From positions 1 through 5,813 of the forward strand of contig JAUTWY010000591.1 of NCBI GenBank assembly GCA_030838305.1: 5,813 bases of DNA. Direction: 5' to 3'. Source of the stretch: Acidobacteriaceae bacterium. GTDB lineage: Bacteria; Acidobacteriota; Terriglobia; Terriglobales; Acidobacteriaceae. The position numbers were made by a program, and so were the translations under genes. The first letter of the stretch is position 1; every line of letters starts with the position of its first letter. The notes below the pieces were generated by a model that saw nothing but the letters and a program-made list of their open reading frames with translations, was not told the origin of the DNA and searched no databases. Shown here piece by piece: positions 5,778 through 5,813 of this stretch.

Positions 5778-5813
5778 GCTACCAAAATGCTACTGTATTC
5801 AAGCGGCACCGGA

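Overview
The window looks like chromosomal DNA of a fairly GC-rich, free-living soil-type bacterium. Protein style and the CACAG-rich intergenic sequence suggest Acidobacteriota (Terriglobia/Koribacter-like), but this is an inference from memory and has not been tested by a search. There is no sign of phage, plasmid, CRISPR, transposase, tRNA or rRNA.

Left part (about 1-2180), minus strand: three separately spaced genes. They are a 3'-truncated secreted alpha,alpha-trehalase (GH37), a 53-residue stand-alone zinc-ribbon protein of the DNA topoisomerase I C-terminal type, and a small bleomycin-resistance/glyoxalase (VOC) protein with a near-perfect Shine-Dalgarno site. Gaps of 186 and 255 bases argue against a tight operon.

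Middle (2169-2759): a divergent intergenic region of about 590 bases with no convincing gene. It holds the upstream regions of the VOC gene (minus) and the dehydrogenase gene (plus), two hairpins, a perfect 10-base palindrome and two short tandem repeats.

Right part (2760-5615), plus strand: an intact NAD(P)-dependent aldehyde dehydrogenase (512 aa) and an intact AlaA-like class I aminotransferase (407 aa). The 93-base gap between them is almost filled by a 70-base imperfect inverted repeat with 29-base arms, built from ACACAGG units. The pair could form a small amino-acid or keto-acid catabolic unit (transamination plus semialdehyde oxidation), but the aldehyde substrate cannot be read from the sequence. 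Downstream of the aminotransferase a 74-base stretch can fold as a three-way junction, and a terminator-like hairpin lies further on.

I do not see a new defence, secretion or biosynthetic system here. The items most worth checking are the non-coding structures around the dehydrogenase/aminotransferase pair and the orphan zinc ribbon.
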